This document shows positions 15,605 through 26,141 of a stretch of DNA of 64,000 nt, piece by piece; position 1 is the stretch's first letter, and the number at the start of each line of letters is the position of its first letter. The translations under genes were made by a program, and so were the position numbers. Source of the stretch: Mycolicibacterium neworleansense (GTDB lineage Bacteria; Actinomycetota; Actinomycetes; Mycobacteriales; Mycobacteriaceae). The notes beneath the pieces are model-generated. The model was not told where the DNA came from and searched no databases. It saw only the letters and a list, made by a program, of their open reading frames with translations. The DNA lies in NCBI RefSeq assembly GCF_001245615.1, contig NZ_CWKH01000003.1, positions 868,001 to 932,000 on the forward strand, written 5' to 3'.

Positions 15605-16175
15605 TCGCCAGGTGCGCCAGCATCGGCGCGGCCAGGCTCGACGAGCGCTGCGCCAGCCGGCCGAACACCCACCCGGCCACGCCGGTGACCAACACGGTCG
15701 GCAGCACCGGTTCGCCCGCGGCGCGGGCATCGGCGATGTGTGACAGCCCGAACGCCGTGGCCTGCAAGATCTGACCGCCGGCCGGGCCGAACGCCTCGGC
15801 GCCGACCTTGGCCAGTGCGGCACGAAAGATGGCCTCCTCCGGCCAGACCGTCCCCACCGGGATTCTCAGCGCCAACCATCGCGCCGGCGCATCGGGAAGC
15901 ACCTTGCGGCGCATCTCCGTCCGCACGATGGGGACCGCCGAGCTCGCCGCCACACCCGCGCTCACCACGGTGGCGGCGGCCGCCCCGAGTCGCAGACCCG
16001 ACCACAATGCCGGGGGCCGCAGCCCCGACCGGGCCCCTGTTCCGAACATCAGCCCACCGCCGAGCGCCGCTCGCACCACCGGCTGCCAGCGGGCCGGCAA
16101 CCGGGGATCGACCAGGCCGTTCCACGCGACCAAGCCGGCGGCAAGCGCCACGGCCCGAATCCGGCCGGCCGGCAT
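15525..16175 (-). CDS. CPBP intramembrane metalloprotease (Rv0804-like)
   Basis: A 216-aa membrane protein of the CPBP/Abi (Rce1-like) family. The catalytic motifs are PEEAIFR (Glu113, Glu114, Arg118), FGLSHI and MLAHLAINE. Such proteases cut proteins inside the membrane; in bacteria the targets are mostly unknown. Its ATG overlaps the stop of the upstream hydrolase gene by 1 nt (TGATG), so both are coupled and part of the chain that starts at the antiporter. The 3' end overlaps the convergent permease gene by 80 nt. Confidence 0.8.
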   Translation of the reverse strand: MPAGRIRAVALAAGLVAWNGLVDPRLPARWQPVVRAALGGGLMFGTGARSGLRPPALWSGLRLGAAAATVVSAGVAASSAVPIVRTEMRRKVLPDAPARWLALRIPVGTVWPEEAIFRAALAKVGAEAFGPAGGQILQATAFGLSHIADARAAGEPVLPTVLVTGVAGWVFGRLAQRSSSLAAPMLAHLAINEAGALAALASQAVPAPLPTPGVQP

Positions 16176-17902
16176 CAGTTTTCGGGTCCGTCGTTGGCCT
16201 CGGTCTTCTCCAGCGCCACCCGGATCCGCTCGGTGTCCCCGGGAGTCCAGCCCTCAGGTGGTGCCACGGCCGCCCAGCCGTCGAGTACCGATTCGCCGTA
16301 ATTGTGGCCGTGCCCCGCCGGGACGCTCGACGCGTTGGTGATGTCGGCGGCCACCTGCCAGAACGTGATGATCGGGTACCAGCGCATCGAGGCGGTGCGG
16401 TCCGTGCCGGGCGGTTCGACCAGCCAATCCGGTTCGGAGAACAGCAGATCCGTCGACCACCAGATGATCGGATCGGACGGGTGCTGCAGGAACAGGACCC
16501 GAGTGCCCTCCCACGGCGCGGCGGTGTCCTCGGCGATCTCGGCGGCGTTCGCCGCTTCGGAGAACCGCACGGTGCGGCCGTTGTCGTAGCGCGGGCGTAC
16601 TTGCGGGGTGCCGGGGTCACGCCGCACGGTCAGGCCGCGCCACAGCGGACTGGCGTTGGGCGGGCCGACCCACAGCACCGAGGAGAAGCCCATCCGGGAG
16701 ATGTCGGGCAGCCAGCTGAACGCACCCTGGCCGGCCATCGATCCCAGGCTCTCCCCGTACAGGACCAGCTTCGGGCGGCGCTCGGGCGGCAGCTGCTCCC
16801 AGCGTGCGTGGATCGCGTCGATCATCAGCCGGCCGTTGTTCATGGACTTCTCGCGGTCGCCCATGAACGAGATCCAGCTCGGCAGATACGAATACTGCAT
16901 GCCCACCATCGCGGTGTCGCCGTTGTACATCAGCTCCAGCGCGCGGGCGGCCACCGGGTTGACCCAGCCGGTGCCGGTGGTGGGGACGATGACCAGCAGC
17001 TTGCGCTCGAAGGCGTGGGTGCGCTCAAGTTCGCTGAGCAGCACCGCGATCCGCTGATCGTCGTCATCGGCGGTATGCAGGCCGGCGTACACCCGGATGG
17101 GTTCACGGGCCGGTGCACCGTTGAGCTTTTCGAGTTCGGCGGCCCGCGGTCCGGTCGCGACGAAGTTGCGGCCCTGGAACCCCAGCGAATCCCATGCCGC
17201 GAAGGAGGCTGGGCTGCCGGACCTTTCGGATTCGGACGGCTGGCTGATGCCCTCCCGTGTGGTGGTGTTCTGTGGCTGAAACACCCGGCTGGCCCCGGCC
17301 AGGAATCCGCGGTAGAGCACGCCGTTGACGAGCGTGACCACCAGCACCACCACGATGGCCGTCCCGATGAACTGGGCCACCTCCCGGTGCAGGTGCCAGC
17401 GCCGGATGAACAACCTGGCCAGCAGTCGCACGGCGTCGCGCAGCATCCGTGCGGTGGCGATCAGCGCGGCGCCCACCGCCACCGCGATGATCAGGGTGCG
17501 CAGATAGCCCGGCGTGGCCGGGCCTTCCATGCCCATCAACGACGAGACCTGCCGTTGCCAGGCCGCTGCGGGGATCAGCATCAGCACACAGGCGGTGACC
17601 GCACCGGCGACGACGAGCACCTTGAGCCAGTACAGCGTCCGCTTCGACGGTGGCCACCAGGTGCGGTTGCGTAACCCGAAGCGGTACAGCCCTTTTCCCA
17701 ACAGGACCCCGATGCCGTAGCCGATGGCGGCGTTGATGCCGCCGATCAGGCCGGCGAACAGCCAGTCGCGCGGCAGCAGCGACGGGGTCAGCGAGAGACA
17801 GAAGAACAGGGCTCCGACGGCGATGCCGGTGAAGTCCAGTCGCACCAGGCTCCAGGCCCAGCGCAGCAGAGGGTGACGTTCGTCGAGGGTTTCCGCCGTC
17901 AC
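16175..17902 (-). CDS. Membrane-anchored alpha/beta hydrolase (DUF2319 type)
   Basis: A 575-aa protein. The first 200 residues hold about five transmembrane helices ([16 protein letters not shown] begins the first conserved loop) and the rest is an alpha/beta-hydrolase domain with nucleophile Ser near residue 384 in YGESLG. The family is common in mycobacteria and rhodobacteria; substrates are unknown, lipid or ester hydrolysis at the membrane is likely. The GTG or ATG region overlaps the purL end by 4 nt, and the gene runs into the CPBP protease gene. Confidence 0.8.
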   Translation of the reverse strand: MTAETLDERHPLLRWAWSLVRLDFTGIAVGALFFCLSLTPSLLPRDWLFAGLIGGINAAIGYGIGVLLGKGLYRFGLRNRTWWPPSKRTLYWLKVLVVAGAVTACVLMLIPAAAWQRQVSSLMGMEGPATPGYLRTLIIAVAVGAALIATARMLRDAVRLLARLFIRRWHLHREVAQFIGTAIVVVLVVTLVNGVLYRGFLAGASRVFQPQNTTTREGISQPSESERSGSPASFAAWDSLGFQGRNFVATGPRAAELEKLNGAPAREPIRVYAGLHTADDDDQRIAVLLSELERTHAFERKLLVIVPTTGTGWVNPVAARALELMYNGDTAMVGMQYSYLPSWISFMGDREKSMNNGRLMIDAIHARWEQLPPERRPKLVLYGESLGSMAGQGAFSWLPDISRMGFSSVLWVGPPNASPLWRGLTVRRDPGTPQVRPRYDNGRTVRFSEAANAAEIAEDTAAPWEGTRVLFLQHPSDPIIWWSTDLLFSEPDWLVEPPGTDRTASMRWYPIITFWQVAADITNASSVPAGHGHNYGESVLDGWAAVAPPEGWTPGDTERIRVALEKTEANDGPEN

Positions 17903-20229
17903 CCGAACAGCCCGGGCAGCACGCCCTCCGACGTGCTCCGTAGCTCCGCGAGGGTGATGCTGAACTGGCCCTGGACCTCGATCACGGGTTCCCCGCCTTC
18001 GGGACCCTGGTCCACCACGCCGACCCGGGTCGCGGGAAGGTCTCTGGCCTCACACATCGACCGGAACCGGCTCTCCTCGGTACGTGGCACGGCGACGAGC
18101 ACCCGGCCGGCGGACTCGGAGAACAGGAAGACGAACGGATCGATGCCCTCGGGCAGATCCTCGGGAAGGATGACGCGGCAACCGGTTTCACCGGCCAACG
18201 CGGCCTCCACCACGGCCTGCATCAGGCCGCCTTCGCTCAAGTCGTGCGCCGCCGAGATCAGGCCGTCGCGCGAGGCCGCGGTCAGCACCTCGGCCAGCAG
18301 CTTCTCGCGGGCCAGGTCCACCTTCGGCGGAACCCCGCCCAGATGGTCGCCGGTGACCTGGGCCCAGACCGAGCCGTCGAACTCGTCGTAGGTGTCGCCG
18401 AGCAGCAGCAACGTCTCCCCCGGCTCGGTCCCCAGGCCGGTGGGGATGCGTCGCTTCACGTCGTCGATGACGCCGAGCACGCCGACCACCGGGGTGGGCA
18501 GGATCGCGGTGGATCCGGTCTGGTTGTAGAAGCTGACGTTGCCGCCGGTGACCGGGATGCCAAGGGCGGCACAGCCGTCGGCGAGGCCGCGGACGGCCTG
18601 GCTGAACTGCCACATGACACCCGGGTCCTCGGGGGACCCGAAGTTGAGGCAGTTGGTGACGGCGACCGGGGTGGCCCCGGTGACCGCGACGTTGCGGTAG
18701 GCCTCGGCCAGGGCGAGCTGGGCACCGGTGTACGGGTCGAGCTGGGTGTAGCGGCCCGAGGCGTCGGTGGAGACCGCGATGCCACGGCCGGTGGCCTCGT
18801 CGATGCGCAGCACACCGCCGTCGGCATGCTCGGCCAGCACGGTGTTGCCCCGCACGTAGCGGTCGTACTGCTCGGTGATGAAGGCCCGGCTGCACAGGTG
18901 CGGGCTGCCGATCAGCGCCAGCAGGGTGGCCTTGAGCTCATCGCCGGTCTTGGGCCGGGGCAGTTTGGCCGAGGTGTCGGCGACCAGGGCGTCCTGACTC
19001 TCTGGACGGGCCACCGGACGCTGGTAGACCGGGCCCTCGTGGGCCACGGTGCGCGGCGGCACGTCGACCACGGTCTCACCGTGCCAGGTGATCTGCAGCC
19101 GGTCCCCGTCGGTGACCTCACCGATCACGCTGGCCAGCACGTCCCACTTGCGGCAGACGGCCATGAACGCCTCGACGTTCTCCGGCGTCACCACGGCGCA
19201 CATGCGTTCCTGGGACTCACTGGAGAGCACCTCGGCCGGGGTCATGTCCTTGGCGCGCAGCGGCACCTGATCCAGCTCGATGCGCATGCCGCCGTCGCCG
19301 GCGGAAGCGAGTTCAGATGTGGCGCAGGACAGTCCGGCACCGCCGAGGTCCTGGATACCGACCACCAGGCCGGCCGAGTACAGCTCGAGGCAACACTCGA
19401 TGAGCACCTTCTCGGTGAACGGGTCGCCCACCTGAACGCTCGGCAGCTTCTTGCGGCCCGCGCCGGATTCGTCTCCGCTGAAGGTGTCCGAAGCCAGCAC
19501 CGAGACACCGCCGATGCCGTCCAGGCCGGTGCGCGCACCGAACAGGATGATCTTGTTGCCGGTGCCCGAGGCGAACGCCAGATGCAGGTCTTCTTTGCGC
19601 AGGGCACCTACGCACAGCGCGTTGACCAACGGGTTGCCGGCATAGGAGGGGTCGAAGATCGTCTCGCCGCCGATGTTGGGCAGGCCCAGCGAGTTGCCGT
19701 AGCCGCCGACCCCGCGGACCACGCCGTCGAGAACGCGGCGGGTGTCGGGCGCATCGGCCGCGCCGAAGCGCAGCTGATCCATGACCGCCACCGGGCGGGC
19801 ACCCATCGCCATGATGTCGCGGACGATGCCGCCGACACCGGTGGCCGCGCCCTGGTAGGGCTCGACGTAGGACGGGTGGTTGTGGGACTCGACCTTGAAG
19901 GTGACGGCCCAGCCGTCGCCGATGTCGACCACGCCGGCGTTCTCACCGATGCCGGCCAGCATGCCGGCGCGCATCTCGTCGGTGGTGGTCTCACCGAAGT
20001 AGCGCAGGTGCACCTTCGAGGACTTGTAAGAGCAGTGTTCGCTCCACATCACCGAGTACATCGCCAGCTCGGCGTCGGTGGGGCGGCGGCCCAGGATCTC
20101 GCGAATCCGCTGGTACTCGTCGTCCTTGAGACCGAGTTCACGGTAGGGCTGCGGCTGATCAGGGGTGGCGGCTGCCCGCTCCACAGTGTCTTGGGTCGAT
20201 GTACGGCCGTGGGTGAGCTCAGACGTCAC
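17899..20229 (-). CDS. purL: Phosphoribosylformylglycinamidine synthase II, small PurL
   Basis: A 776-aa enzyme converting FGAR, ATP and glutamine-derived ammonia to FGAM. It is the small PurL that needs PurQ (glutaminase) and PurS, both present at 27-28 kb. Motifs: [26 protein letters not shown] and [13 protein letters not shown]. The GTG start at 20229 overlaps the end of the antiporter gene by 4 nt, so purL is probably co-transcribed with it. Confidence 0.96.
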   Translation of the reverse strand: MTSELTHGRTSTQDTVERAAATPDQPQPYRELGLKDDEYQRIREILGRRPTDAELAMYSVMWSEHCSYKSSKVHLRYFGETTTDEMRAGMLAGIGENAGVVDIGDGWAVTFKVESHNHPSYVEPYQGAATGVGGIVRDIMAMGARPVAVMDQLRFGAADAPDTRRVLDGVVRGVGGYGNSLGLPNIGGETIFDPSYAGNPLVNALCVGALRKEDLHLAFASGTGNKIILFGARTGLDGIGGVSVLASDTFSGDESGAGRKKLPSVQVGDPFTEKVLIECCLELYSAGLVVGIQDLGGAGLSCATSELASAGDGGMRIELDQVPLRAKDMTPAEVLSSESQERMCAVVTPENVEAFMAVCRKWDVLASVIGEVTDGDRLQITWHGETVVDVPPRTVAHEGPVYQRPVARPESQDALVADTSAKLPRPKTGDELKATLLALIGSPHLCSRAFITEQYDRYVRGNTVLAEHADGGVLRIDEATGRGIAVSTDASGRYTQLDPYTGAQLALAEAYRNVAVTGATPVAVTNCLNFGSPEDPGVMWQFSQAVRGLADGCAALGIPVTGGNVSFYNQTGSTAILPTPVVGVLGVIDDVKRRIPTGLGTEPGETLLLLGDTYDEFDGSVWAQVTGDHLGGVPPKVDLAREKLLAEVLTAASRDGLISAAHDLSEGGLMQAVVEAALAGETGCRVILPEDLPEGIDPFVFLFSESAGRVLVAVPRTEESRFRSMCEARDLPATRVGVVDQGPEGGEPVIEVQGQFSITLAELRSTSEGVLPGLFG

Positions 20230-21434
20230 GGGCCCAGTTTAGTAGCTGCCCGGGCATAGGCGCGGGCAGCCGCTGGTGCGCCCACCCCGTGCAGCACGAC
20301 ACTGCCCAGAACGGCTACCACCAGCACCTGCGCCACTGTGTGCTCGGCCACACCTTCCAGGGCATTGAACGCCAGCAGCCCGAACACGATCGAGGTGGTG
20401 CCGCGCGGCCCCAGCCAGCCCAGCAACAGCCGTTCACGCCGGCTCACCGGCGAGCCCAGCATCGCCAGCAGCACCGGGAGCATCCGCACCACGGTCAACG
20501 CCAGCAGGCCGAACAGCACCGTGGACACAGCGACTCCGGCGCCCAGTGCCAGCACCGCGGTCAGTCCGAACACGAACCACATGACGGCCGCCAGCAGGAA
20601 GCCCACGTCGTCGACGAGTTCCAACTCGGCCGAGAACGTGTCCGATGACCGCAGATAGTTGAACGCGATGCCGCAGACGAACGCCGAGACGAAGCCGTTG
20701 CCGTCGATGAGAACGCTCGCACCGTAGGCCAGCAGCGGTGCGGCGACCAGGATCAACCGCTTGGCCTGGCCGGTCATCAGGTCGCGGCGCTGGGCGTGGT
20801 TGGCCGCGACGGCCAGGGCGGCACCGACCACCACACCGACGACGATCGCCTTCAAGGCGTGCGGGACGGCGGAGGCCAGCGCGTCGATCGGTGTCTCGGC
20901 GTGGGTGCGGTCGGCGGCCAACACCAGAGCGAAGATGAAGATGGGCGAGACGATGCCGTCGTTGTAGCCGGCCTCGACGTTGAGCAGGCCGCGGACCCGC
21001 TCCGGCAGCCGGTCGTCGCGCAGCAGCGTCGATGTCGGCGCGAAATCGATCGGCACCACGACGCACGCGATCACCAGCAGGACCGCCCAGGGCAGGCCGG
21101 GCAGCAGCCACAGCCCCACCAATACCGAGCAGGCCAGGCCGATGGGCAGCGCGATGAACAACAGCCGCAGCGCCGCACGAGGGTTGGCGCCGAGGAATCC
21201 GCCGCGCACATCGGTGGCGTCGACGAACAACAGCACGGCCAGGATGATCTCGGCGACGTGCTGGGCGCTGTCGGCGTTCAGGGTGTCGGCCAGCACGTCC
21301 TGGGTGGTGAAGCCGAGGATCACCCCGGCCAGTACCAACACCATCGGCGCGGTCAACCGCAGCCGGGCCAACCCCTTTGACAGCAGCGACCATCCGGCAA
21401 GCACGGCCGATATCGCGATCAGTCCCAACAGCAC
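20226..21434 (-). CDS. CPA1-type cation:proton antiporter
   Basis: A 402-aa protein with about 12 transmembrane helices. Features of the CPA1 (NhaP/KefB-like) fold are the PIDFAPTS loop with a membrane aspartate and YNDGIVSP, the conserved ND pair of the ion site; the C-terminal helix ends at the purL start. It should exchange Na+ or K+ for H+. It is the first gene of the antiporter-purL-hydrolase-protease chain and is divergent from the thiamine-diphosphate enzyme gene. Confidence 0.82.
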   Translation of the reverse strand: MLLGLIAISAVLAGWSLLSKGLARLRLTAPMVLVLAGVILGFTTQDVLADTLNADSAQHVAEIILAVLLFVDATDVRGGFLGANPRAALRLLFIALPIGLACSVLVGLWLLPGLPWAVLLVIACVVVPIDFAPTSTLLRDDRLPERVRGLLNVEAGYNDGIVSPIFIFALVLAADRTHAETPIDALASAVPHALKAIVVGVVVGAALAVAANHAQRRDLMTGQAKRLILVAAPLLAYGASVLIDGNGFVSAFVCGIAFNYLRSSDTFSAELELVDDVGFLLAAVMWFVFGLTAVLALGAGVAVSTVLFGLLALTVVRMLPVLLAMLGSPVSRRERLLLGWLGPRGTTSIVFGLLAFNALEGVAEHTVAQVLVVAVLGSVVLHGVGAPAAARAYARAATKLGP

Positions 21435-21496
21435 GGCGGAGATCTTTCCAGCGTCACCGCAGGTTTTTGGGCGGGCATCGCGGGTAACACCGCCAC

Positions 21497-23165
21497 ATGA
21501 GTCAAACAGTCGCCGAATTCGTCCTGGACCGCCTCCGCCAATGGAACGTCGAGCAGGTTTTCGGCTATCCAGGTGACGGCATCAACGGTCTGGTGGCCGC
21601 GTTCGGCAAAGACCGCCGGGCCGGCCCCCGGTTCGTGCAGACCCGCCACGAGGAGATGGCCGCGACGGGATATGCGAAGTTCTCCGGCCACGTCGGAGTA
21701 TGCATGGCCACCTCGGGCCCCGGCGCGATCCATCTGCTCAACGGCCTCTACGACGCCAAGCTGGACCACACACCGGTGGTGGCGATCGTCGGGCAGACCG
21801 CGCGCAGCGCGATGGGCGGCAGCTATCAGCAGGAGGTCGAGCTGCAGGCCCTGTTCGCGAATGTGGCCAGTGATTTCCTGGTCGAGGTCAACGTGGCAAG
21901 CCAACTACCCAACGCGTTGGACCGGGCCTTCCGCACGGCCCGGGCCCGCCGGGCGCCCACGGCGGTGGTGATCCCATCGGATCTGCAGGAGCAGCCGTAC
22001 GCGGCACCGGAGCACGCGTTCAAGGAGGTGCCGTCCAGCGGCCCCCGAGCTGACCGGAGCGGGCGTGGCCAAGGCGCTGCTCGGCAAGGATGTGCTGCCC
22101 GATGACCTGCCGTACGTCACCGGGGCGATCGGTCTGCTCGGCACCAGGCCCAGCTACGAGTTGATGCGTGAGTGCGACACGTTGCTGATCGTCGGCTCGA
22201 ACTTCCCCTACAGCCAGTTCCTGCCCGGGTTCGGGCAGGCCCGAGCCATCGAGATCGACATCGACGGCGCGAACATCGGCATGCGCTATCCCACCGAGGT
22301 CAACATCGTCGCCGATGCGAAAGCCGCTCTGGCGGAGCTGGTCCCGTTGCTGACCCACAAGACGGACCGGTCCTGGCGCGACGCCGTGGAGGCCGGGGTG
22401 AGCCGGTGGTGGGAGACGGTCGAGCGGCAATCGATGCTGTCGGCCGATCCGATCAATCCGATGCGGGTGGTGTGGGAATTGTCGGCCCGCTTGCCCGACT
22501 ACGCGATAGTCACCGGCGATTCCGGTTCCTCGACCAACTGGTATGCCCGCTGCCTACGTTTCCGGGCCACCACCAACGGGTCGTTGTCGGGCACCCTGGC
22601 CACCATGGGCTCGGCGGTGCCGTACGCGATCGGCGCCAAGTTCGCCCAACCGGACCGGCCGGTGATCGCCCTGGTCGGCGACGGCGCGATGCAGATGAAC
22701 GGGCTGGCCGAGCTGCTCACCATCCGCCGTTACGCCGAGGATTGGGCCGATCCACGACTCGTAGTGTGCGTGTTCCACAACAACGACCTTGCCCACGTGA
22801 CCTGGGAGCTGCGCGCCATGGGCGGTGCACCGAAGTTCGAGGATTCGCAGACCCTGCCCGAGGTGTCCTACGCCGACATCGCCAAGGCGATGGGTCTGCA
22901 GGCGATCACGGTCGACGAACCCGATCAGATCGGCCCGGCCTGGGATGCGGCACTGGACGCCGACGGTCCGGTGGTGCTCGACGTGCGAACCGATCCCGAG
23001 GTGCCGCCGATACCGCCCCACGTCACCTACGAGCAGGCCAAGTCCACCGCGCAGGCGGTCGCCAAGGGCGATCCGAACGGCTGGCATTTGATGGCCGAGA
23101 TCGCGAAAAACAAGGCGGCAGAAGTACTTACCGGTTCGGGTTTGCGTGGCAGAGACCACGGGTAG
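21497..23165 (+). pseudogene. Thiamine-diphosphate enzyme (pyruvate oxidase/acetolactate synthase-like), broken in the middle
   Basis: The first frame (21497 to about 22043) encodes the N-terminal PYR domain with the catalytic glutamate in TRHEEMAATGY. From about 22044 a different frame gives PELTGAGVAKALLGKDVLPDD, the rest of the central domain and the PP domain with GDGAMQMNG and HNND (Mg-diphosphate site). The first frame runs on into a meaningless tail to 22105; the second has a possible GTG at 22065. Compared with homologues about 50 residues at the start of the central domain are also missing, so this is a deletion plus frameshift. Unless the two halves are made separately and assemble, the enzyme is dead. 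Confidence 0.75.
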
Positions 23166-23206
23166 CCGGACGGTCTCAGGACAAATGACAACGAAGGAGA
23201 ACCGCG

Positions 23207-23437
23207 ATGACCGCGACCACCGATGCCGGCCAGATCACCGGCACCAAGGACAAGAACTACAACCTGATCTGGTACACCGAGCAGTGTCTGGAGAACGCGC
23301 TACGGATGGAGACCTACATCGCCGACGCCGAGCGCGACGGCGACAAAGAGGTCGTCGAGCTGTTCCGCAAGGCTCAGGCCGACAGCCATAAAGGCGCCGA
23401 GATGGCCAAGCACCTGCTGGCCAACCGCATCTCCTAG
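23207..23437 (+). CDS. Small helical protein, 76 aa, possibly ferritin-like
   Basis: An all-helical acidic protein with two predicted helices: EQCLENALRMETYIADAE and EVVELFRKAQADSHKGAEMAKHLL. The Glu and His spacing recalls a half-ferritin helix hairpin, but the metal ligands cannot be confirmed. ATG 23207 has AAGGAG 8 nt upstream. It follows the broken thiamine-diphosphate gene on the same strand by 41 nt, so it was probably its partner. Its stop codon shares the tetranucleotide CTAG with the convergent VOC gene. Confidence 0.65.
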   Translation: MTATTDAGQITGTKDKNYNLIWYTEQCLENALRMETYIADAERDGDKEVVELFRKAQADSHKGAEMAKHLLANRIS

Positions 23438-23784
23438 CCCTCGGAGCCGATACAGAAGGCGTTGCCCTCGGGGTCAGCCAGGACCACCCAGCTGAAGTCC
23501 GGACCGAAGCTGTGGCGTTCCGTCTCGGAGGCCCCGAGGCCCACCAGCCGTGCCACCTCGGCTTCGGTGTCCTCGGCCGCCAGGTCGAGGTGGACGCGGT
23601 TCTTACCCGGCGTCGGATCCGCCACTTTCTGAAATCCCAGCCGCGGCCCGTCGGGCCGCGCCAGCACCACGAATTCGCCTGGCATCAAGGCGTTCACCTC
23701 GCCGCCGAGGGCTTGGGCCCACCACTGGGCCAGCGCCTCGGGATCGGTGCAGTCGACGGTGATCATCTCCACGGACAGTGCCAT
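23434..23784 (-). CDS. VOC (glyoxalase/dioxygenase fold) protein, Rv0801-like
   Basis: A 116-aa one-domain vicinal-oxygen-chelate protein: beta-alpha-beta-beta-beta units with VDCTDPEALAQWW at the start, NRVHLDL in the middle and VLADPEGNAFCI at the end, the last being the usual metal-ligand strand. It may isomerise, resist an antibiotic or act on an aldehyde; the family does not tell which. It follows pepC by 15 nt on the same strand and matches Rv0801 next to Rv0800. Confidence 0.82.
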   Translation of the reverse strand: MALSVEMITVDCTDPEALAQWWAQALGGEVNALMPGEFVVLARPDGPRLGFQKVADPTPGKNRVHLDLAAEDTEAEVARLVGLGASETERHSFGPDFSWVVLADPEGNAFCIGSEG

Positions 23785-23799
23785 GGCGCCGACCCTAGA

Positions 23800-25059
23800 T
23801 CACGCCGGTGACAAGAACGCCCGCAATGCCGCCGAGTAGGCGGCGACGTCGTGGGCACCCATGAACTCCCTGGCCGAATGCATGGCGAGCTGGGCTGCAC
23901 CGACGTCGACGGTCGGGATCCCGGTGCGCGCCGAGGTCATCGGCCCGATGGTCGACCCGCACGGCAGGTCGGCGCGGTGCTCATACCGCTGCAGCGGCAC
24001 CCCGGCCTGATCGCAGGCCAGCGCGAAGGCCGCCGCGGTGCGGCCGTCGGTGGCGTAGCGCAGGTTGGGCTGCACCTTGAGCACCGGTCCGGCGTTGACC
24101 TCGATCAGGTGGCCGGGCTCGTGACGGTCCGGGTAGTTCGGATGCGTCGCGTGCGCCATGTCCCCGGAGGCCACCATGGATCCGGCCGTCCGGCGCAGGA
24201 AGTCCTCCCTGGTACCGCCCGCGGCGAGCACGATGCGCTCCAGCACCGTCGGCAGCAGCTCGGACTGGGCGCCGTGATCAGAGGTCGAGCCGACTTCCTC
24301 GTGGTCGAAGAGCGCCAGCACCGGCACATGCGTGCCGGCGCCGGCCGCCAGGAACGCCTCCAGCCCGGCATGGCAGGTGGCCTGGTTGTCCAGCCGGGGT
24401 GCGCTGACGAACTCCCCCTCGGCGCCGGTGATCGCCGACGGCGTCAGGTCGTGGGTCATCAGGTCGAAGCCCAGCACGTCGGCTTCGGCGGCGCCGGCCC
24501 GCTCGGCGACGAATCCGATGAAGGACCGTGGCCGCTCGCCCAGACCCCACACCGCGTTGACGTGGCGCTGCGGGTCGGGGCTGACGCCCTTGCGGTCCTC
24601 GGACAAGTGAATCGCCAGCTGTGGCACCCGCAGGATCGGATCGTCGATGCGCACCAGCAGGTGCTCGACCGTGGAGTTCCGGCGCACCGAGAGCCTGCCG
24701 CTGATCCCGAGGTCGCGGTCCAGCCACGAGTTCAGCCAGGCGCCGCCGTAGGGCTGCAGGGCCAGGACCTGCCAGCCGGCGACCACGCGGTCGGGGTGCT
24801 GTTTGACCCGGAGATTGGGGCTGTCGGTGTGCCCGCCCACCACCCGGAACGGCGCCGCCGGGTCGGTTCCTTCGGTGTTCCAGGCCACCAGCGACCCGGC
24901 CCGCACCGTGAAGAACTTTCCCGTGCCCGGCCAGCTGTCGGTTTCGGCCAGCTCGGTGAATCCCTCATCGCGCAGTCGTTGCGCTGCGGTGGCGCACAGG
25001 TGGAACGGCGATGGCGAGGCATCGATGAATTCGCACAAGCTGTGTGGGCTAGCTGCCAT
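23800..25059 (-). CDS. pepC: M18 aminopeptidase PepC
   Basis: A 419-aa M18 metallo-aminopeptidase. The first metal-ligand motif is GGHTDSP (His77, Asp79) and the catalytic Glu pair lies in FDHEEVGS. It removes N-terminal acidic or neutral residues from peptides in the cytoplasm as a dodecamer. The ATG at 25059 is 50 nt from the divergent DyP start. It corresponds to Rv0800. Confidence 0.9.
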   Translation of the reverse strand: MAASPHSLCEFIDASPSPFHLCATAAQRLRDEGFTELAETDSWPGTGKFFTVRAGSLVAWNTEGTDPAAPFRVVGGHTDSPNLRVKQHPDRVVAGWQVLALQPYGGAWLNSWLDRDLGISGRLSVRRNSTVEHLLVRIDDPILRVPQLAIHLSEDRKGVSPDPQRHVNAVWGLGERPRSFIGFVAERAGAAEADVLGFDLMTHDLTPSAITGAEGEFVSAPRLDNQATCHAGLEAFLAAGAGTHVPVLALFDHEEVGSTSDHGAQSELLPTVLERIVLAAGGTREDFLRRTAGSMVASGDMAHATHPNYPDRHEPGHLIEVNAGPVLKVQPNLRYATDGRTAAAFALACDQAGVPLQRYEHRADLPCGSTIGPMTSARTGIPTVDVGAAQLAMHSAREFMGAHDVAAYSAALRAFLSPA

Positions 25060-25096
25060 ATGTCTATCTTGACCGGGATTTCCCCGCGCGCCGCGT

Positions 25097-25102
25097 TAGG
25101 GT
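25097..25102 (+). promoter_or_regulatory. Leaderless -10 element (TAGGGT) for DyP-encapsulin operon
   Basis: TAGGGT is followed by 7 nt and the GTG at 25110. Confidence 0.65.
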
Positions 25103-25109
25103 CGTCGTT

Positions 25110-26141
25110 GTGCCCGCACCACAGCCCCAGCCGGTCCTGGCGCCGCTGACACCGGCGGCCGTGTTCATGGTTGCCACGATCGACGAGGGTGGTGAGTCCA
25201 CGGTCCACGACACCCTGGCCGATGTCTCAGGCCTGGTGCGCGCCATCAGCTTCCGTGACCCCACCAAGCATCTGTCGGCGATCGTGTCGATCGGCTCCGA
25301 TGCCTGGGACCGGTTGTTCTCCGGTCCCCGCCCCGCCGAACTCCACCCGTTCATCCCGCTGGAAGGCCCGCGGCACCGGGCCCCGGCGACCCCGGGCGAC
25401 CTGCTGTTCCATCTGCGCGCCGAGTCCATGGACGTGTGTTTCGAGCTGGCCACCAAGTTCGCCGACGCCCTGGCCGGCGCGGTGACGATCGTCGACGAGG
25501 TGCACGGGTTCAAGTTCTTCGACAACCGGGATCTGCTCGGCTTCGTCGACGGCACCGAGAACCCGAACGGTTCAGTTGCCACCAATGCCAGCCAGATCGG
25601 TGACGAGGACCCGGATTTCGCCGGCGGTTGCTACGTGCACGTGCAGAAGTACACCCACGACATGAGTTCGTGGAATTCGCTGTCCACCGAGGAGCAGGAG
25701 CGGGTGATCGGCCGCACCAAGCTCGACGACATCGAGCTCGACGATGCGGTCAAACCGGCCAATTCACATGTGGCGCTCAACGTGATCGAAGACGACGAGG
25801 GCAACGAGCTCAAGATCATCCGGCACAACATGCCGTTCGGTGAGATCGGCAAGGGCGAGTTCGGTACGTACTACATCGGTTATTCGCGTACCCCTGCGGT
25901 CACCGAGCGGATGCTGACCAACATGTTCATCGGCGATCCGCCCGGGAACACCGACCGGATCCTTGATTTCTCCACCGCCACCACCGGTGGCCTGTTCTTC
26001 ACGCCCACGATCGATTTTCTGGATGATCCACCGCCACTGCCCTCCTCGGACGAGGAGTCGGCAACGGCGGAAGCTCCACCGGCTCAGGGCCACCGCGACG
26101 GCTCGCTCGGCATCGGCAGTCTGAAAGGAATCCCGCAATGA
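25110..26141 (+). CDS. dyp: Dye-decolorizing heme peroxidase (DyP), encapsulin cargo
   Basis: A 343-aa DyP-type peroxidase. The distal aspartate is Asp147 in GFVDGTENP, the distal arginine is Arg238 in IIRHNMPFG and the proximal heme ligand is His220 in NSHVALN. The C-terminal tail is flexible and Pro/Glu/Ala-rich, ending DGSLGIGSLKGIPQ, the classical encapsulin targeting peptide. It therefore should be packed inside the encapsulin shell encoded by the next gene, whose ATG overlaps its stop by 4 nt. In M. tuberculosis the pair Rv0799c/Rv0798c gives resistance to oxidative stress at low pH. Confidence 0.96.
   Translation: MPAPQPQPVLAPLTPAAVFMVATIDEGGESTVHDTLADVSGLVRAISFRDPTKHLSAIVSIGSDAWDRLFSGPRPAELHPFIPLEGPRHRAPATPGDLLFHLRAESMDVCFELATKFADALAGAVTIVDEVHGFKFFDNRDLLGFVDGTENPNGSVATNASQIGDEDPDFAGGCYVHVQKYTHDMSSWNSLSTEEQERVIGRTKLDDIELDDAVKPANSHVALNVIEDDEGNELKIIRHNMPFGEIGKGEFGTYYIGYSRTPAVTERMLTNMFIGDPPGNTDRILDFSTATTGGLFFTPTIDFLDDPPPLPSSDEESATAEAPPAQGHRDGSLGIGSLKGIPQ

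Noticed and set aside
15740..17674. A 644-codon plus-strand frame
   Set aside because: Antisense of the CPBP protease and hydrolase genes; rich in Arg, Pro, Gln and Gly without motifs.
18244..20259. A 671-codon plus-strand frame opposite purL
   Set aside because: purL has all catalytic motifs on the other strand; the antisense is GC-skewed noise.
25060..25085. Leaderless -10 for pepC
   Set aside because: TAGACA upstream of the ATG lacks the final T and the spacing is too short, so I did not list it.
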